A DNA stretch of 64,000 nucleotides from positions 62,001 through 126,000 of the IMG/VR virus record IMGVR_UViG_3300008120_006169, one strand, 5' to 3'. A program made the position numbers and the translations under genes. The DNA is from a virus. The stretch's first letter is position 1; every line of letters begins with the position of its first letter. Below the pieces are notes generated by a model. It saw nothing but the letters and a program-made list of their open reading frames with translations. It was not told where the DNA came from and searched no databases. Below, piece after piece: positions 7,182-15,492 of the stretch.

Positions 7182-8729
7182 ATGACCACATATAACGTAG
7201 CATTAAATGAAGGTGTTGATTATGATGCTTTCTGGCAGGAAATAGAAACTGACGGATCAGGCAGCGTCTACGTGCCCCAACGCGGGGTGGCAATTGTGAA
7301 TGAACGTCCCACCAGTCTACGCCAGTGTTGGTATGAGTTAACTGATGACGAAGCAGACAAACTGCGTCAAGACCCCAGAGTGTATTGTGTGGAGATACCG
7401 CCTGAGCAACGAACAGATATTGAAATCCACAACAATGCCTCACAAACTGGCTTGTATTACAAAAGTCCCGGCACCAATCCTGCCAACAATCTTGGAATCA
7501 ATTGGGGGTTGTTTAGACTGAATTCAACCACAATGAACACTCCTGGTTCATCAGGTACATTGACCTACAACTATCCCTTGGACGGCACTGGAGTAGACTT
7601 TGTGGTACAAGACTCAGGACTGCAAGTTGACCATCCTGAGTTTACGGATGCAGCTGGCGTGACTAGAGTACAACAAATTGACTGGTACACAGCGTCAGGT
7701 ATTGCAGGTACCATGCCTGCTAATTTCTACACCGACTATGACGGACATGGCACACACTGTTGTGGCATTGCCGCGGGCAAAACATACGGTCGTGCTAAAA
7801 ATGCTAGAATTTACTGTATGACTGTGAGTGGACTCAACGTGGCACCCACCAATGGTATATCAACCACAGATGTGTTTGACTGCATCAAAGGGTGGCACAA
7901 CAACAAAACTGTGGACCCCGCCACAGGATACAAACGACCCACAGTTGTAAACATGAGCTGGAGTTACATCAACACGTTCACCAGTATCAATGGTGGCATT
8001 TATCGTGGAACGCCCTGGAGTGGGTCTGCCAAACAAGCTACATTTGGTATGATTGGCAGTGCATCCAATCGCTTTGGTGTAAGAGTAGACAGTGTGGATG
8101 TGGATGTGGCCGAATTGCTGGCAGCAGGTGTGGTGTTAGTGGGCGCAGCCGGCAATTACTATCAAACTTTAGATGTGCCAGGCGGCCCTGATTACGATAA
8201 CTTTTTTTATCAAACAAGCACTCCTAGGTATTACATGCGCGGCGGATCACCGGCCAGTGCTGATGGAGTGATCTGTGTGGGCAACGTCAGCACTGGATAT
8301 GACAATCCTGAACACAAAAGTGGCTCTAGTGAATCTGGGCCCAGGGTGGATATTTATGCACCTGGCACAAACATTGTGAGTACCACCAGTACCAGCAATG
8401 CATTTGGTGCTACCACACCATATCCATTCAATGCCAGCTACTTGATAATGAGTATTTCAGGCACGTCAATGGCCAGTCCCAATGTCGCTGGCCTGGCTGC
8501 TCAACTGCTACAAGTTTACCCCACAGCTACCCCAGCACAGATACGAGCCAAGGTCATTGCTATGAGCACTCCCAACATGCTGTATGACACAGGATCGCAA
8601 ACTGACTACAGCAATGAAGAAATTCTGCACGGTGGACCCAATAGATTTGCCTATCAGGCATTTAACACAACCAGCGGCGGCAACATAAGCGGCCCAGTGT
8701 CAGTAAGTAACACAAGCATGAGGACATGA
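7182..8729 (+). CDS. Subtilisin-like serine protease (S8 family)
   Basis: 515 residues. The catalytic triad is clear: Asp in VVQDSGLQ near residue 144, His in GHGTHC near 190, Ser in SGTSMASPNVAG near 429. The first 75 residues resemble an I9-type propeptide (NVALNEGVDYDAFWQEI, then RVYCVEI). No signal peptide is seen. It lies between fibre-like genes, so it may be virion-associated and help degrade surface protein or mature a fibre; this role is inferred from position only. Two bases separate it from the fibre gene upstream and one base from the gene downstream. Confidence 0.9.
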   Translation: MTTYNVALNEGVDYDAFWQEIETDGSGSVYVPQRGVAIVNERPTSLRQCWYELTDDEADKLRQDPRVYCVEIPPEQRTDIEIHNNASQTGLYYKSPGTNPANNLGINWGLFRLNSTTMNTPGSSGTLTYNYPLDGTGVDFVVQDSGLQVDHPEFTDAAGVTRVQQIDWYTASGIAGTMPANFYTDYDGHGTHCCGIAAGKTYGRAKNARIYCMTVSGLNVAPTNGISTTDVFDCIKGWHNNKTVDPATGYKRPTVVNMSWSYINTFTSINGGIYRGTPWSGSAKQATFGMIGSASNRFGVRVDSVDVDVAELLAAGVVLVGAAGNYYQTLDVPGGPDYDNFFYQTSTPRYYMRGGSPASADGVICVGNVSTGYDNPEHKSGSSESGPRVDIYAPGTNIVSTTSTSNAFGATTPYPFNASYLIMSISGTSMASPNVAGLAAQLLQVYPTATPAQIRAKVIAMSTPNMLYDTGSQTDYSNEEILHGGPNRFAYQAFNTTSGGNISGPVSVSNTSMRT

Positions 8730-8730
8730 T

Positions 8731-9459
8731 ATGCCAATAGTAATAGGACCCGGAATTGAAATAGGACCAGGAGTCACTGCTGGTGGTGGGTTTGCGCCAA
8801 CAGTGAGTTTGATTTATGATTTAGATGCAGCCAATTACTCAGCTGTGCCCACCAACGGATCAGTCACAGAAGGAACAGGTACCACAGGAGAACGCACACT
8901 AACAGTGGCCAATGCAGGCGGCAGTATTAGCTGGCAAGCTGACAATGGTGGGTTGTTCAGAAAATCTAACGCCACTGGAACTGACAGTATCCGCGGCGGT
9001 CCCAACTGGAGTACTGGTCAGAGTTATTCAGTGTTTGCAACCTACAAGTTGTCGGTCACAAGTTCTGGTAGATTGTTAAACACACAAAGTGAAGCCACTA
9101 GAGACTGGATGATGGGTGCCTACAATGGTTTTGTAAATGCATTCTATCCCAACTATGCAGTTAACTTGCCCAGCTCAGGAACAAATGCTGTGTGGAACTT
9201 TATATGGGGTACTTGGAACGCCAGCACCGGCCTAGGCCAAGTGTACACAGCAACAAGTGCTCAACCAACTACCACTTCTTTTACAGCCACTAATCTAGGC
9301 AGCGGCGGCGGCCCCAATCAAATAAGATTATTCAGTCGTTCAGCAGGCACCGAAGTGCAAACTGGCGACATAGGATTTGTCAAGGCCTACAACGGAATAT
9401 TAACGCTGGGAGACGTACAAGGTTTGTACGCTCAATACAAAACAAGATTTGGATATTAA
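8731..9459 (+). CDS. LamG/concanavalin-like adhesin
   Basis: 242 residues. It starts with the IGPGIEIGPGV module followed by a linker. The body starts with SLIYDLDAANYSA and ends with DIGFVKAYNGILTLGDVQGLY, the first and last strands typical of LamG/concanavalin-type beta sandwiches. Such domains bind glycans, so a role in adsorption is likely. It lies in a run of fibre genes. The fold assignment is from motif shape and not from an alignment. Confidence 0.65.
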   Translation: MPIVIGPGIEIGPGVTAGGGFAPTVSLIYDLDAANYSAVPTNGSVTEGTGTTGERTLTVANAGGSISWQADNGGLFRKSNATGTDSIRGGPNWSTGQSYSVFATYKLSVTSSGRLLNTQSEATRDWMMGAYNGFVNAFYPNYAVNLPSSGTNAVWNFIWGTWNASTGLGQVYTATSAQPTTTSFTATNLGSGGGPNQIRLFSRSAGTEVQTGDIGFVKAYNGILTLGDVQGLYAQYKTRFGY

Positions 9460-9462
9460 TAT

Positions 9463-9777
9463 ATGGCAATGATAATAGGTTCAGGTATTACTTTAGGCAC
9501 AGGTCTTCAACTAACCAGCGGAGCCGCACCACCTCCGCCTCCATTGGTCATTCCCACCAGCGATACAGGTGGGGTAACAGGGTGGAATCCTCAAGCCGCA
9601 GGAATACCATACAGTGCCACAGTGATTGCCACATATCCAGTGGGTAGTACAATCACTTTTCAGGACAGCACCACAGCAACTATTACGCAGTGGGATGACT
9701 ATGGTCCTACTTACATTGACATTTTTTGGGATACGCCTAAGGTTGGCACAATATTCCCAATCACACTATCAACTTAA
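9463..9777 (+). CDS. Small IGSG-motif fibre-region protein
   Basis: 104 residues. The start MAMIIGSGITLGTGL is shared with 6263 and 8731. A proline run follows, then a small beta-rich domain (SATVIATYPVGSTITFQDS). No enzyme motif. It is probably a short fibre or tip protein. Confidence 0.6.
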   Translation: MAMIIGSGITLGTGLQLTSGAAPPPPPLVIPTSDTGGVTGWNPQAAGIPYSATVIATYPVGSTITFQDSTTATITQWDDYGPTYIDIFWDTPKVGTIFPITLST

Positions 9778-9789
9778 TAAGGAAACAAC

Positions 9790-10326
9790 ATGACAACAAA
9801 AATGTCAGAATCAGAAAAGAAAAAAGAAGACTGGATGAACTCAAAATGGCGGCCCATGATGGGTTGGTCATACATGCTGACCTGCATTGCAGATTTTGTG
9901 ATATTTCCAGTGTTGTGGTCTATACTACAAAGCCTTTCAAAAGGTCAAGTCAACGTGCAGTGGCAACCTATCACCTTGCAAGGTGCAGGCCTGTATCACA
10001 TTGCCATGGGTGCTGTGCTGGGTATTGCGGCTTATGGTCGCACACAAGAAAAACTAGGAGGAGCCAACAATGGCGGAATCAACTTACCATCAAATGTCGG
10101 TACAACATATACGCCTCCGGGATCAGTACAACAGCCAGCCGCACCCGGTGGTTTTGGTGCACCAACCACAAACACCTGGGGCTCACAACCCCTGGGAGGC
10201 GGAAGCGCATTTGGAGGCGCACCTGCAACAGGCTTTGGAGCACCAGCGGCTGGATTTACTGAAGTAACCATTGGGTTTGGTGGTAAAAAAGCTCCGCCAG
10301 CCATAACTGACTATCCAGAACGATAA
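9790..10326 (+). CDS. Holin-like protein, GTA 3TM-type
   Basis: 178 residues. The N-terminal charged region leads to SKWRPMMGWSYMLTCIADFV, a first membrane segment, and then PITLQGAGLYHIAMGAVLGIAAYGRTQEK with a second one. This arrangement is that of the GTA_holin_3TM-type family of phage membrane proteins. The C-terminal 90 residues are Gly/Pro/Ala-rich low-complexity sequence, longer than usual for the family. AAGGAAAC lies just upstream of the ATG. The likely role is a lysis membrane pore working with the GH19 endolysin at 5648. Confidence 0.7.
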   Translation: MTTKMSESEKKKEDWMNSKWRPMMGWSYMLTCIADFVIFPVLWSILQSLSKGQVNVQWQPITLQGAGLYHIAMGAVLGIAAYGRTQEKLGGANNGGINLPSNVGTTYTPPGSVQQPAAPGGFGAPTTNTWGSQPLGGGSAFGGAPATGFGAPAAGFTEVTIGFGGKKAPPAITDYPER

Positions 10327-10347
10327 TAACTAAAAAGGAAAATCAAA

Positions 10348-10554
10348 ATGAAAAATATTATATTTGTAGCAGGATTAATTCTTAGTTTGCCAGCAATTGC
10401 TGACGAAGCCAAAGAAACCAAACGAGTCTGCGTTGACGTAAAGAAAGACGGCAAGGAAGTAAAAGATCCCAAAACAGGCAAGACCAAGCAAAGCTGTAAA
10501 GAAGTCAAACAGCACAAAAAACTAGATGGCACCAAAGTGCCGGAGAAAAAGTAA
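10348..10554 (+). CDS. Small secreted lysine-rich protein
   Basis: 68 residues. A signal peptide (MKNIIFVAGLILSLPAIADEA, likely cut after AIA) precedes about 49 residues, one third of them lysine, with two cysteines that could form a disulfide. AAAAGGAAAA gives the ribosome site. It would be exported to the periplasm. Function unknown; its position after the holin hints at lysis or superinfection control. Confidence 0.6.
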   Translation: MKNIIFVAGLILSLPAIADEAKETKRVCVDVKKDGKEVKDPKTGKTKQSCKEVKQHKKLDGTKVPEKK

Positions 10555-10631
10555 TGGAATGGTTATTGTTTGTTGTGGTGGCTGCTGGCATTGGCTGGTG
10601 GTGCTGGGACTACTACAATAAGTTTCGTTAA
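10554..10631 (+). CDS. Very small single-span membrane protein
   Basis: 25 residues, start overlapping the stop of the previous gene (TAATG). One hydrophobic segment (WLLFVVVAAGIGWWCW) and a short basic end (NKFR). It could be a lysis accessory peptide. Length alone makes the call uncertain, but the coupled start supports it. Confidence 0.45.
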   Translation: MEWLLFVVVAAGIGWWCWDYYNKFR

Positions 10632-10632
10632 T

Positions 10633-10661
10633 TTGACAACCAGTACCGGGCCCTGTATAAT
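10633..10661 (+). promoter_or_regulatory. Consensus sigma70-type promoter of the dnaJ-like gene
   Basis: TTGACA at 10633-10638, 17-base spacer, TATAAT at 10656-10661: a perfect match to the bacterial housekeeping consensus. The start point would lie about 15 bases before the ATG at 10683. It overlaps the hairpin at 10649-10676. Confidence 0.85.
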
Positions 10662-10681
10662 TAAACATACAGGGCCTTTTT
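10649..10681 (+). terminator. Strong hairpin with T run, overlapping the promoter
   Basis: GGCCCTGTAT (10649-10658) pairs perfectly with ATACAGGGCC (10667-10676) over ten base pairs, loop of eight, followed by five T. It looks like an intrinsic terminator for transcripts arriving from the lysis/fibre genes. The -10 box of the next promoter is inside it. Confidence 0.8.
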
Positions 10682-10682
10682 C

Positions 10683-11459
10683 ATGACCGATCACTATGCA
10701 ACACTAGGTGTTGCTCGAACTGCCACACAAGACGAAATCAAACGAGCTTTCCGTCGGCTGGCCAGCCAGCATCATCCGGACAAGGGCGGCGATACAGCCA
10801 AGTTCCAAGAGATACAAGCAGCCTACGACACTCTAGGCGACGAAGCCAAACGAGCTGAGTACAACAATCCACGCCCACAGTTTGGGGGATTCCCCAACGG
10901 CACACACTTCAACATGAATGATATTTTTTCAAGCATGTTTGGACAGAACTTTGCGCAACAGCAAGCTCGTAGAGGTCATGTGAGAATGAGTCTCTGGATC
11001 AGTCTTGCTGACGTTGCAACTGGTGGACAGCGCACAGTGACCATTGGTACACAGCAAGGTGCCCAAGCAGTTGAAATTGAAGTACCGCGTGGCATTGACG
11101 ACGGAGACAATGTGCAATACCAAGGCCTGGGCCCAGGTGGCGCAGATCTAGTGGTGCAGTATCGAGTGCAACCAGATCCAAACTGGGAACGGCAAGGACT
11201 AAACTTGATTACCAATCGCAAAATCAATGTGTTTGATTTGATATTGGGTGCGGACATTCGAGTTAGAGATTTGCTAGGCAATGAATTGTCTATGACTGTG
11301 CCGTCGGGCACTCAACCGGGCACACTGCTAAGACTCAAAGGTCGTGGTCTGCCCAATCGTCAAGGTCAGCAGGGCGATGCGTTTGTTCGCATATCAACCG
11401 AATTGCCCATACACATTGCCCCAGAAATTCGTGAAGCTATCCAAAAGCATCACAAATAA
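10683..11459 (+). CDS. DnaJ/CbpA-like co-chaperone
   Basis: 258 residues. The J domain (about 1-65) has the essential HPD in QHHPDKGG that stimulates Hsp70 ATPase. A short Gly/Phe region follows (GGFPNGTHFNMNDIFSSMFG), then the two beta-sandwich substrate-binding domains (VEIEVPRGIDDGDNVQYQGLG and the C-terminal VPSGTQPGTLLRLKGRGLP). No cysteine zinc finger is present, so it is a type B (CbpA-like) protein. No phage DnaK is in the window, so it would act on the host DnaK. The mRNA leader is very short, with no clear Shine-Dalgarno. The next gene is a ClpA-like unfoldase. Confidence 0.92.
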   Translation: MTDHYATLGVARTATQDEIKRAFRRLASQHHPDKGGDTAKFQEIQAAYDTLGDEAKRAEYNNPRPQFGGFPNGTHFNMNDIFSSMFGQNFAQQQARRGHVRMSLWISLADVATGGQRTVTIGTQQGAQAVEIEVPRGIDDGDNVQYQGLGPGGADLVVQYRVQPDPNWERQGLNLITNRKINVFDLILGADIRVRDLLGNELSMTVPSGTQPGTLLRLKGRGLPNRQGQQGDAFVRISTELPIHIAPEIREAIQKHHK

Positions 11460-11465
11460 ATATTT

Positions 11466-11500
11466 TGAGTATTGCATTACTCACAACAATGTGCTACAAT
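11466..11500 (+). promoter_or_regulatory. Promoter with palindromic -35 region before the ClpA-like gene
   Basis: TTGCAT (11472-11477), 17-base spacer, TACAAT (11495-11500). The -35 box is the centre of an 18-base inverted repeat, TGAGTA-TTGCAT-TACTCA (11466-11483), which could be an operator or a chance palindrome. Confidence 0.6.
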
Positions 11501-11522
11501 ACACAAGGTAACAACTTAACTC

Positions 11523-13805
11523 ATGCCCATGTCACAACATTCTGAACTCGAAAGTATCGTAGAAGACGCCATTGAATTGGCTCGTTCCAAAAGTCACGAA
11601 TACGTGACCACAGAACATTTGCTGTTGGCCCTGATACGGCACCAGCCATTTAGAAAAACTCTGGACAAATTTGGCACCGACTCTGGCATGCTGGATCAAG
11701 AAGTAGACAGCTACCTCAACAGCTTGATTTCTATTGTGAGTAAAAGCGCAGATATACAACCTCGAAAGACCACTGCACTGGAACGCATTTTCAATCGTGC
11801 CAATGTACAGGTCATGTTTACTGGACGCAGAACACTCACTGTGATTGATGTGTATCTTTCAATCATGGCAGAAACCAACAGTCATGCACACTACTTCTTG
11901 TTGAAGTATGGTGTGAAGAAACAGGAGTTTGTGGATCATTGGCAAAAGACCTACACTCACTCAGACGCCAAGCTGAGTCAAGCACAGGCCACAGAAATAC
12001 TCACTGAGTACTGTACAGATCTCACAGGTGCGGCTCGCGGCAATCGTCTGGAGCCCATGATTGGGCGAGCCACAGAAGTTCAAGAAATGGTCACCACACT
12101 GGCACGCCGTTTCAAAGCCAACGTGCTGATGGTAGGTGATCCTGGTGTGGGCAAAACACACATTGTGGAAGGACTAGCACAGGAAATTGTGGCTGGTCGT
12201 GTGCCAGAGTTTCTTAAGGATCACGAAGTGTGGAGCCTGGAAATTGGGTCATTGTTGGCAGGATCAAAGTATCGCGGTGAGTTTGAAGAAAAATTCAAAG
12301 CAGTAATAGCTGCTCTTGAAACCAAGAAGAAATGTATCTTGTTCATTGACGAAGCACACACCATGCGTGGCGCAGGTTCAGGCTCTAACAGTTCACTTGA
12401 CTTTGCTAACATGCTGAAACCTGCTATTACCAAAGGCAACTTGAAAGTTGTGGCGTCGACCACCTGGGAAGAATACTATGAATCATTTGAGAAAGATCGC
12501 GCACTCATGCGCAGATTCTACCGCTTGTCAATTGATGAACCAGATACTGCAACCACGGAGCAGATTCTTATTGGTCTATCTCCCCGGCTCGAAACGTTTC
12601 ATAATGTGCTGATTGAAACTGAAGCAATGACTGCGGCTGTGGAACTGGCCAATCGTTACATACACGATCGTAAGAATCCTGACAAATCAATTGACTTGAT
12701 TGATGCAGCCTGTGCTAGAGAGCGTGTGAAAGATCTGGGCACAGTAGTAGTTACCAAGGCCATGATTGAAGAACAGTTGACTCGTGTGACTGGTGTGCCC
12801 ACAGACAAACTGCAAAACGAACGTTCAGCTAAGATTGTGGATCTTGAAGGCAACATCAAGCAGAAATTGTACGGACAAGATTCAGCAGTTGATTCAGTGC
12901 TGGAACGTGTGTACATCAACTTTGCTGGCATTGCCAATGACAAAAAGCCCATGGCGAGTTTCTTGTTCTTGGGCCCAACAGGCACAGGTAAAACAGAACT
13001 AGCACGACTGTTGAGTGACAATTTGGATATGAAACTGCTGAAATATGACATGAGTGAATTCCAAGAGCGTCATTCAGTCAGCAGCCTTATTGGTGCGCCT
13101 CCGGGTTATGTGGGATTTGAAGATGGCAATGTAGGTGGCGGCAAACTGATCTCTGACATCAGCAAGAATCCCTTCGCAGTAATATTGTTTGATGAGATTG
13201 AAAAGGCGCACCCTGATGTTACCAACATCTTGTTGCAGATGCTGGATGAAGGTGTTATTACCAGTTCGAACGGCAAGAAAGCCAACTGCAAGAATACCAT
13301 CATTATCATGACTTCAAACTTAGGAGCACGGGACAGTGAAGCAAACAACATTGGCTTTGGCAGCTTTGAAAAGACTGGTGAGGACGACCGAGCTCTCAAA
13401 GAGTTTTTCAAGCCTGAACTACGCAACAGAATCGACCAAATTGTTAAATTCTCCAAGCTGGATACTTTGGCAATCAAGAAAGTTGTGGTCAAGTTTGTGG
13501 ATGAACTCAAAACGAGTTTGCTTGCAAAAGGTATACGTCTCAACTTATCCGAAGGCGCAGTTGACCTGCTTGCTGACAAGGGCTATGATTCGAAGCTGGG
13601 TGCGCGACCACTCTCGAGGAAGATTGATGAACTGATTCGTGTGCCGTTGAGCAAGAAGATCCTGTTTGATCGCTTGCGTGATTGTACTATCACTGCGGAT
13701 GTTGTGGCGGACAAAATTGTGTTTGATGTTCAAGCGGACGCACCTGTGGAAGTGATTGCAAGTGTAAATGTTGATGGAATTATAGTGGTGGACAATGAGA
13801 AGTGA
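11523..13805 (+). CDS. clpA: ClpA-like AAA+ unfoldase
   Basis: 760 residues, the length of bacterial ClpA (about 758). The N-domain covers residues 1-145. The first AAA module has Walker A GDPGVGKTH (~205) and Walker B ILFIDEAH (~273). The second has GPTGTGKTEL (~484) and VILFDEIEKAHPDV. An IGF tripeptide near residue 609 (NNIGFGSF) sits where ClpA has its IGL/IGF ClpP-docking loop; ClpB lacks it. The middle coiled coil of ClpB is absent. It may therefore feed proteins to host ClpP. It has its own promoter and overlaps the next gene. ATG 11529 is an alternative start. Confidence 0.9.
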   Translation: MPMSQHSELESIVEDAIELARSKSHEYVTTEHLLLALIRHQPFRKTLDKFGTDSGMLDQEVDSYLNSLISIVSKSADIQPRKTTALERIFNRANVQVMFTGRRTLTVIDVYLSIMAETNSHAHYFLLKYGVKKQEFVDHWQKTYTHSDAKLSQAQATEILTEYCTDLTGAARGNRLEPMIGRATEVQEMVTTLARRFKANVLMVGDPGVGKTHIVEGLAQEIVAGRVPEFLKDHEVWSLEIGSLLAGSKYRGEFEEKFKAVIAALETKKKCILFIDEAHTMRGAGSGSNSSLDFANMLKPAITKGNLKVVASTTWEEYYESFEKDRALMRRFYRLSIDEPDTATTEQILIGLSPRLETFHNVLIETEAMTAAVELANRYIHDRKNPDKSIDLIDAACARERVKDLGTVVVTKAMIEEQLTRVTGVPTDKLQNERSAKIVDLEGNIKQKLYGQDSAVDSVLERVYINFAGIANDKKPMASFLFLGPTGTGKTELARLLSDNLDMKLLKYDMSEFQERHSVSSLIGAPPGYVGFEDGNVGGGKLISDISKNPFAVILFDEIEKAHPDVTNILLQMLDEGVITSSNGKKANCKNTIIIMTSNLGARDSEANNIGFGSFEKTGEDDRALKEFFKPELRNRIDQIVKFSKLDTLAIKKVVVKFVDELKTSLLAKGIRLNLSEGAVDLLADKGYDSKLGARPLSRKIDELIRVPLSKKILFDRLRDCTITADVVADKIVFDVQADAPVEVIASVNVDGIIVVDNEK

Positions 13806-14490
13806 ATCGCGTAGTTCGTTGTACTACAACGCATATGAATATGCCATGACCTGGCAGCAGGACGAAATTGGGTGTATTCGCAGTCTTGATCAAAAGAAAA
13901 TGCAGTCACACATTCGCGTGAGAATGGAGTACGAAGCTAGTAGAAATTCTCATTACCAACGCTATGGCGAAAAATTTATAAGCAAATTTACCACACGCTG
14001 TTGTGACAATTTAGAAGGCATGCGAGCACTGTTGGCAGCAGAAACTCCCCCAAAGAAAATGGTGTTTTTCAACAATTATCTCACAGTGTACACAAACAAT
14101 CTTGGCTTGCATGGTCGATTGATGGCATGCGATTGGATTGAGTCTGTAGATCTCAAACGAGCAGAACTCAATTTGCCACCTGATACAATTTTATTAAAAA
14201 ATCCACAGTATCAATACCGCACTTATTTCCGTGGGCGATCACTTGGCAAAACACAAAAGTCTCGACTGGCTGCATGGATAACCACCCAGGGCAATGACGT
14301 TGCAGCCAGCAAGAGTTTGCGAGAATTTTTAGATATTGAAATTAGGCCAACACGGGTGTATTGGTGGCGCAATGATGTTACTGAAAGCTATTACTACATC
14401 GAGCACAATAGCCTACAATATGAAACCATGCTGAGTATGGTATGCCCGGGCATGGTTAGGAAAACTCTGCCCATAGTGAAAAAACAATAA
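13795..14490 (+). CDS. Unknown phage protein
   Basis: 231 residues, rich in Arg, Tyr and Trp (VYWWRNDVTESYYYIEH). It starts inside the end of the ClpA-like gene, so it is probably co-expressed with it. A KTQKSRLAAWI helix and several basic patches suggest nucleic-acid binding, but no known motif is seen. Confidence 0.7.
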   Translation: MRSESRSSLYYNAYEYAMTWQQDEIGCIRSLDQKKMQSHIRVRMEYEASRNSHYQRYGEKFISKFTTRCCDNLEGMRALLAAETPPKKMVFFNNYLTVYTNNLGLHGRLMACDWIESVDLKRAELNLPPDTILLKNPQYQYRTYFRGRSLGKTQKSRLAAWITTQGNDVAASKSLREFLDIEIRPTRVYWWRNDVTESYYYIEHNSLQYETMLSMVCPGMVRKTLPIVKKQ

Positions 14491-14493
14491 ATA
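14486..14493 (+). promoter_or_regulatory. Late-promoter-like motif AATAAATA
   Basis: The motif overlaps the stop of the upstream gene and ends seven bases before the ATG at 14501, which has no Shine-Dalgarno. Confidence 0.45.
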
Positions 14494-14500
14494 ACACACT

Positions 14501-14665
14501 ATGGCAAAAATACATGAAGAAATAGTTGTGATCAAACTATCAAAATTGGTCAAAGACGATGCAACAGCAGAAGCAATTGCCACTGATGACATTGTGGCAG
14601 CCCTGCAATCAGTTGCAGAAGAACTAGCCGGCAGCGGTGTTGTTGTGGAAGCTGATCGCGCATAA
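14501..14665 (+). CDS. Small conserved-type protein
   Basis: 54 residues (MAKIHEEIVVIKLSKLV...). A beta strand (EEIVVIKLSKLV), an acidic middle and a helix (DIVAALQSVAEELAGS). Its stop overlaps the next start (TAATG). It resembles short phage structural or chaperone proteins in size and position; no function assigned. Confidence 0.65.
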   Translation: MAKIHEEIVVIKLSKLVKDDATAEAIATDDIVAALQSVAEELAGSGVVVEADRA

Positions 14666-15027
14666 TGACCACTGAAATCATTCTTGGCACCACAGTTTAC
14701 GGAGAACCTTCGGGCAACTACGACGGGTCAAGTCAAGACTGGGCATCAGACGCTGTGCCAGCAGCCAGTTATTATCGCGGCCGTGGCGGCTTGCAAACTG
14801 TGACTTTTAGTGTTGAAAATTTTGAAGGTACCATTTATCTTGACGCCACGCTGGATACACTACCAGAATCAGCCACTTGGTTTAACACATTTATTTTTGA
14901 TGATGGGTCTACTATACCAATAACTGATTACCATCCTGCAACAATAACTGGTAATTTTGTGTGGCTGCGTTGCAGAATTGAAAACTTTTCTGGTGGCACT
15001 ATAAATTCTGTCACCGCCACTTACTAA
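14665..15027 (+). CDS. Beta-rich structural-type protein
   Basis: 120 residues. The composition (Thr, Gly, Tyr, few charged residues) and alternating strands (GLQTVTFSVENFEGTIYLDATL) suggest a beta sandwich of the kind found in virion decoration or fibre-associated proteins. Coupled to the gene before it through a TAATG overlap. Not recognised. Confidence 0.6.
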   Translation: MTTEIILGTTVYGEPSGNYDGSSQDWASDAVPAASYYRGRGGLQTVTFSVENFEGTIYLDATLDTLPESATWFNTFIFDDGSTIPITDYHPATITGNFVWLRCRIENFSGGTINSVTATY

Positions 15028-15035
15028 GGAAATCC

Positions 15036-15476
15036 ATGTCAGAAGTTGTTAAATTTCAGTGTACGTTAGGCACCACCTCGTCCGCTGCACCACTGAGTTT
15101 TGAAGCTTTACTAAATGGCCAAAGTGTTTTTAAGTTAGATCATGTGACTGATAACTGTCAGGTAACATTTGACATTCCAGATACAGATGACACTGAACAA
15201 AAACTACAACTGGTGATGTCAGGCAAAACTACAGAACACACACAAGTTGATGATCAGGGCAATATCACTGCTGATGCCATGTTGACCATTGATACTGTGT
15301 CAATTGACGGAGTTGATATCACTCAGTTGTTGAATGAAACAGCAGATTATGCACACGATTTCAATGGCACACAAGATCCCATAAAAGACAAGTTCTATGG
15401 AGCCATGGGCTGTAACGGCTCAATAACACTTGAATTTACCACACCATTTTATCTGTGGTTGCTGGAACACATGTAA
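15036..15476 (+). CDS. Beta-rich structural-type protein
   Basis: 146 residues, preceded by AAGGAAA. Beta-rich and acidic, with a C-terminal LEFTTPFYLWLLEHM. It looks like a small carbohydrate-binding or virion surface protein. No known motif. With 14501 and 14665 it forms a three-gene unit behind the AATAAATA motif. Confidence 0.6.
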   Translation: MSEVVKFQCTLGTTSSAAPLSFEALLNGQSVFKLDHVTDNCQVTFDIPDTDDTEQKLQLVMSGKTTEHTQVDDQGNITADAMLTIDTVSIDGVDITQLLNETADYAHDFNGTQDPIKDKFYGAMGCNGSITLEFTTPFYLWLLEHM

Positions 15477-15479
15477 GCA

Positions 15480-15486
15480 CTAAATA
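15480..15486 (+). promoter_or_regulatory. Late-promoter-like motif CTAAATA
   Basis: Ends six bases before the ATG at 15493; no Shine-Dalgarno is present. Confidence 0.4.
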
Positions 15487-15492
15487 CAGTGT

